Source of the DNA: Roseovarius sp. UBA3070 | GTDB taxonomy: Bacteria > Pseudomonadota > Alphaproteobacteria > Rhodobacterales > Rhodobacteraceae | Length of the DNA: 7,570 nucleotides | Direction of reading: 5' to 3' | Assembly (NCBI GenBank): GCA_002366775.1 | Contig: DFBW01000256.1 | Span: forward strand, 1-7,570 | Shown: in pieces, positions 5,303 through 7,570 of the stretch | Layout: each line of letters opens with the position of its first letter | Numbering within the stretch: position 1 is the first letter of the stretch | Notes under the pieces: generated by a model | Told to the model about the DNA's origin: nothing | What the model saw: only the letters and a program-made list of their open reading frames with translations | The model's database searches: none | Program-made: the position numbers and the translations under genes

Positions 5303-6454
5303 ATGACAGATCAAACAACAGACCCAACCGCCATGGACGCCGATCAACTGGCCAAAGAGGCGTATTTCACCGCCTCCCAAGGGCAACTTATCTGGGCGCG
5401 TTTCAAGAAACAGCGCGCAGCGATGATCGCCGCGAGCGTTCTGCTGGTGCTTGTCCTCTCGGGCATCTTCGCGCCGTTCCTGTCGCCCTATGACCCAACG
5501 ATTGCGGGCAAAGACAAGGATTACACCAACGGCGCGCCGCAAATCCCCGAGTTCTGCGACATCAATGGATGTTCCCTGCGCCCCTTCGTGCATGCGGTTG
5601 AGCGTGAACGCTCCATGGCCACCAATTTCCGCTGGGTGACCAAGGTGAATGAGGACAAGCGCATCTATGTAGAGTTCTTCGCCGAGGGTTGGGAGTATAA
5701 GCTCTTTGGCTTTATCCCGATGGACACACATTTGTTTGGCTCGCCCGATGGGTTCATCCACATCTTTGGCACGGACCTCAGCGGCAAGGACATCTATTCG
5801 CGGACCCTGCATGCCATCTGGACCTCAATGAAAGTCGGCTCCATCGGGGTGTTCATTGCCTTCGTGCTGGCGCTGATCATCGGCGGCATATCCGGCTATT
5901 ACGGAGGGTGGATCGACAGCATCTTACAGATGATCACAGATGCCGTGCGCACGGTGCCTGCCATCCCGCTATTCATGGCCGTCGCGGCCTTTATGCCGCC
6001 CGAATTATCGGCCGAGGCGAGGTTCTTTTATATATCGCTGATCCTTGGGTTCATTGGCTGGCCCACGTTGGCACGGCGGGTGCGCACGCATCTGCTAACC
6101 GAGCGCAATCAGGAATATGTGCTGGCGGCCCAACTGTGTGGCGCGCCTGCGGGCCATGTGATCCGGCGTCACCTGCTGCCCAGCTTTACCAGCTATATCA
6201 TCGTCGATCTGGTGATTTCCTTTCCCTATATGGTGCTGTCAGAAACCGCGCTCAGCTTTATCGGGCTGGGGCTAAAAGACCCGGTCAATTCACTTGGCGT
6301 CATGCTGCAAAACGTCACCAGCGCCGATGTGCTGCTGAACTACCAGTGGTATTTCATCCCCGTCATCTTCTTCATCGCCTTGGTCATGGCCTTCGTCTTC
6401 GTTGGTGACGGGCTGCGCGACGCCGCTGACCCTTACTCGGATACCCACAAATGA
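5303..6454 (+). CDS. ABC importer permease, DppC/OppC-like, with large periplasmic insertion
   Basis: A 383-aa inner-membrane permease that pairs with the upstream permease. The cytoplasmic N-terminus (1-38) is followed by a first membrane segment at about 39-61 and the family SPYDP turn at 61-65. A periplasmic segment of about 90 residues (66-155) follows, longer than in E. coli DppC/OppC (about 300 aa in total), and holds Cys85 and Cys90 (CDINGC). The GTDLSGKDIYSR motif (156-167) marks the start of the transport domain. Hydrophobic segments lie near 177-199, 213-232, 241-257, 297-320 and 350-368, with the EAA loop at about 271-293 and the typical DGLRDAADPY end. FGFIPMDTHLFG (135-146) is typical of a long DppC subgroup. 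A weak AGG (5292-5294) precedes the ATG. The stop overlaps the next start by 4 nt. Confidence 0.93.
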   Translation: MTDQTTDPTAMDADQLAKEAYFTASQGQLIWARFKKQRAAMIAASVLLVLVLSGIFAPFLSPYDPTIAGKDKDYTNGAPQIPEFCDINGCSLRPFVHAVERERSMATNFRWVTKVNEDKRIYVEFFAEGWEYKLFGFIPMDTHLFGSPDGFIHIFGTDLSGKDIYSRTLHAIWTSMKVGSIGVFIAFVLALIIGGISGYYGGWIDSILQMITDAVRTVPAIPLFMAVAAFMPPELSAEARFFYISLILGFIGWPTLARRVRTHLLTERNQEYVLAAQLCGAPAGHVIRRHLLPSFTSYIIVDLVISFPYMVLSETALSFIGLGLKDPVNSLGVMLQNVTSADVLLNYQWYFIPVIFFIALVMAFVFVGDGLRDAADPYSDTHK

Positions 6455-7449
6455 GCGACCTGATCACAGTTCAAAATCTCACGCTGAAATTCCGCACCGA
6501 TGAGGGGCTGATTACCGCCGTTGATGATGTCAGTTTCCGCGTCCGCAAAGGCGAGGTGATGGGCCTGGTTGGCGAGTCGGGATCGGGCAAATCCGTGACC
6601 GCCAAGGCGCTGATGCACCTGAACGCCAAAAATGCCGTCTACACGCCGGAAAGCAAAATCATCCTGCACACCGACGCCGGTGAGATTGACGTGCTGGCCC
6701 TGCGCAAAGCCGCCGAAATGAAGGTTGTGCGCGGTGGCGCCATCTCGATGATCTTTCAGGAGCCGATGGCCAGCTTTGCGCCCGCTATTTCCATCGGCAA
6801 ACAGATGATCGAACAGCTGATGCTGCATTCGGATATGTCCAAAGCGCAGGCCAGAAAGCACTCAATCGAAATGCTTGATCGTGTCGGCATCTCGGACCCG
6901 GATAAACGTTTCGATCAGTTTGCGTTTGAGCTGTCGGGCGGGATGCGCCAACGCGCGATGATCGCGATGGCCCTTTCTACAAAGCCCAAACTGCTGATTG
7001 CGGATGAGCCGACGACAGCGCTGGACGTGACCATCCAGGCACAGGTGATCGACCTGATGAAGGATCTGGTCAAAGAATTTGATATGGGCATCATCTTTAT
7101 CACCCACGATCTGGGTGTTGTGGCGCAGACGGCTGATTATGTCTCGGTTATGTATCTGGGCCGCTTGATCGAAAAAGGCCCGGTGCGCGAAGTGATCCGC
7201 GATCCGCGCCACCCCTATACCCAAGGCCTGATTGACGCCCTGCCCAAACTGGACGAGCTGGACAAACCTCTGACGCCCATCCCCGGTGATATTCCCTCGC
7301 CACTGGAACGGCCGCCGGGGTGTGTGTTCAACACCCGTTGTTCCAAAATCGTCGGGCCGCAGTGCACAACCGTGCTGCCACCTGACATCAAGGTAAGCCC
7401 GACGCACCGGGTCGCCTGCTACATTTACAAAGAAGAGGGCCAGGCATGA
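6451..7449 (+). CDS. ABC importer ATPase, DppD/OppD-like, with C-terminal four-cysteine motif
   Basis: A 332-aa cytoplasmic ATPase that powers import together with the second ATPase encoded next. Visible motifs: Walker A GESGSGKS (41-48), Q-loop Gln103 (FQEPM), signature LSGGMRQR (161-168), Walker B LLIADEP with Asp185-Glu186, D-loop ALD (190-192) and switch His219 (THD). All catalytic residues are intact. The C-terminal oligopeptide-type domain ([14 protein letters not shown]) carries Cys291, Cys297, Cys305 and Cys323. Some DppD proteins hold a [4Fe-4S] cluster on such cysteines, and the same is likely here. The stretch after the Q-loop reads [11 protein letters not shown] rather than the common MTSLNP form. 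There is no clear Shine-Dalgarno; the ATG overlaps the upstream stop (ATGA at 6451-6454), implying translational coupling. Length is normal (E. coli DppD is 327 aa). Confidence 0.95.
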   Translation: MSDLITVQNLTLKFRTDEGLITAVDDVSFRVRKGEVMGLVGESGSGKSVTAKALMHLNAKNAVYTPESKIILHTDAGEIDVLALRKAAEMKVVRGGAISMIFQEPMASFAPAISIGKQMIEQLMLHSDMSKAQARKHSIEMLDRVGISDPDKRFDQFAFELSGGMRQRAMIAMALSTKPKLLIADEPTTALDVTIQAQVIDLMKDLVKEFDMGIIFITHDLGVVAQTADYVSVMYLGRLIEKGPVREVIRDPRHPYTQGLIDALPKLDELDKPLTPIPGDIPSPLERPPGCVFNTRCSKIVGPQCTTVLPPDIKVSPTHRVACYIYKEEGQA

Positions 7450-7570
7450 AAAATACTGGCATGAATGACGATATCCTGATCTCTGCTCGTGGCCTGTCTG
7501 TCGGGTTTCAGATTGGCAAAGGCATGTTTGATAAACGTGTCCTCAAGGCCGTGGACAAGGTGGATGTGGA
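7446..7570 (+). CDS. Second ABC importer ATPase, DppF/OppF-like (5' end only)
   Basis: The first 41 codons are present and the frame is open to the window edge. The visible part (MNDDILISARGLSVGFQIGKG, then VLKAVDKVDV) is the usual start of an ABC ATPase before Walker A, with the first strand and the long first-subdomain insertion seen in DppF/OppF. The Walker motifs lie outside the window. ATG 7446 overlaps the upstream stop (ATGA), and GAGGG (7435-7439) is 6 nt before it; a second in-frame ATG at 7461 is possible but lacks this spacing. It should form the heterodimeric ATPase pair with the upstream gene. The assignment rests partly on gene order. Confidence 0.85.
   Translation, partial: MKNTGMNDDILISARGLSVGFQIGKGMFDKRVLKAVDKVDV

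Noticed and set aside
5039..5812. A 257-codon minus-strand frame spanning the junction of the two permease genes
   Set aside because: It covers the 3' end of one conserved permease gene and the 5' half of the other; the product looks like a shadow translation with no coherent fold or motif.
6862..7407. A 181-codon minus-strand frame within the ATPase gene
   Set aside because: It is antisense to the signature, Walker B and four-cysteine region of an intact ATPase.

Overview
The window is most consistent with an alphaproteobacterium of the Roseobacter/Rhodobacteraceae type. This is inferred from the moderately high GC, the codon style, and the resemblance of the encoded proteins to families I know from that group. 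It has not been checked by a search. All supported genes lie on the + strand and coding density is high. No RNA gene, CRISPR array, insertion sequence, attachment site or replication origin was seen.

Layout: (1) Positions 1-186 hold the 3' end of a LysR-type transcriptional regulator. (2) After a 113-nt gap with two related short dyads, a complete 518-aa sulfatase-superfamily hydrolase (300-1856) starts at TTG. Its layout matches phosphonate monoester hydrolase/phosphodiesterase/sulfatase enzymes (PMH family) with a formylglycine nucleophile motif. (3) A 264-nt intergenic region (1857-2120) holds a hairpin just after the hydrolase stop, a dyad next to a perfect TATAAT box, and further inverted repeats in the putative 5' UTR. 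(4) An ABC importer operon of the peptide/nickel/opine (PepT, Opp/Dpp-like) class follows: a 679-aa periplasmic binding protein, a strong intercistronic hairpin, a DppB-like permease, a DppC-like permease with a large periplasmic insertion, a DppD-like ATPase, and the start of a second (DppF-like) ATPase that runs off the window. The two ATPase junctions are 4-nt ATGA overlaps, which is typical of translational coupling.

How it may work: the binding protein captures an unknown solute in the periplasm, the two permeases form the channel, and the two ATPases drive import. The hydrolase has no signal peptide and should be cytoplasmic. If it is functionally linked to the transporter, the pair would be an import-then-hydrolyse route for a phosphonate or phosphate ester or a sulfate ester, possibly controlled by the LysR regulator. 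That link rests only on adjacency; the promoter-like element before the binding-protein gene suggests the transporter can be transcribed separately. The binding protein and the permease with its insertion belong to a long-form subgroup often associated with non-peptide solutes, so a peptide substrate should not be assumed.

I see no clearly unprecedented system here. The most distinctive points are the hydrolase-importer pairing, paired cysteines in the exported parts of three transporter components, a four-cysteine (probable Fe-S) motif in the ATPase, and the set of dyads in the intergenic regions.
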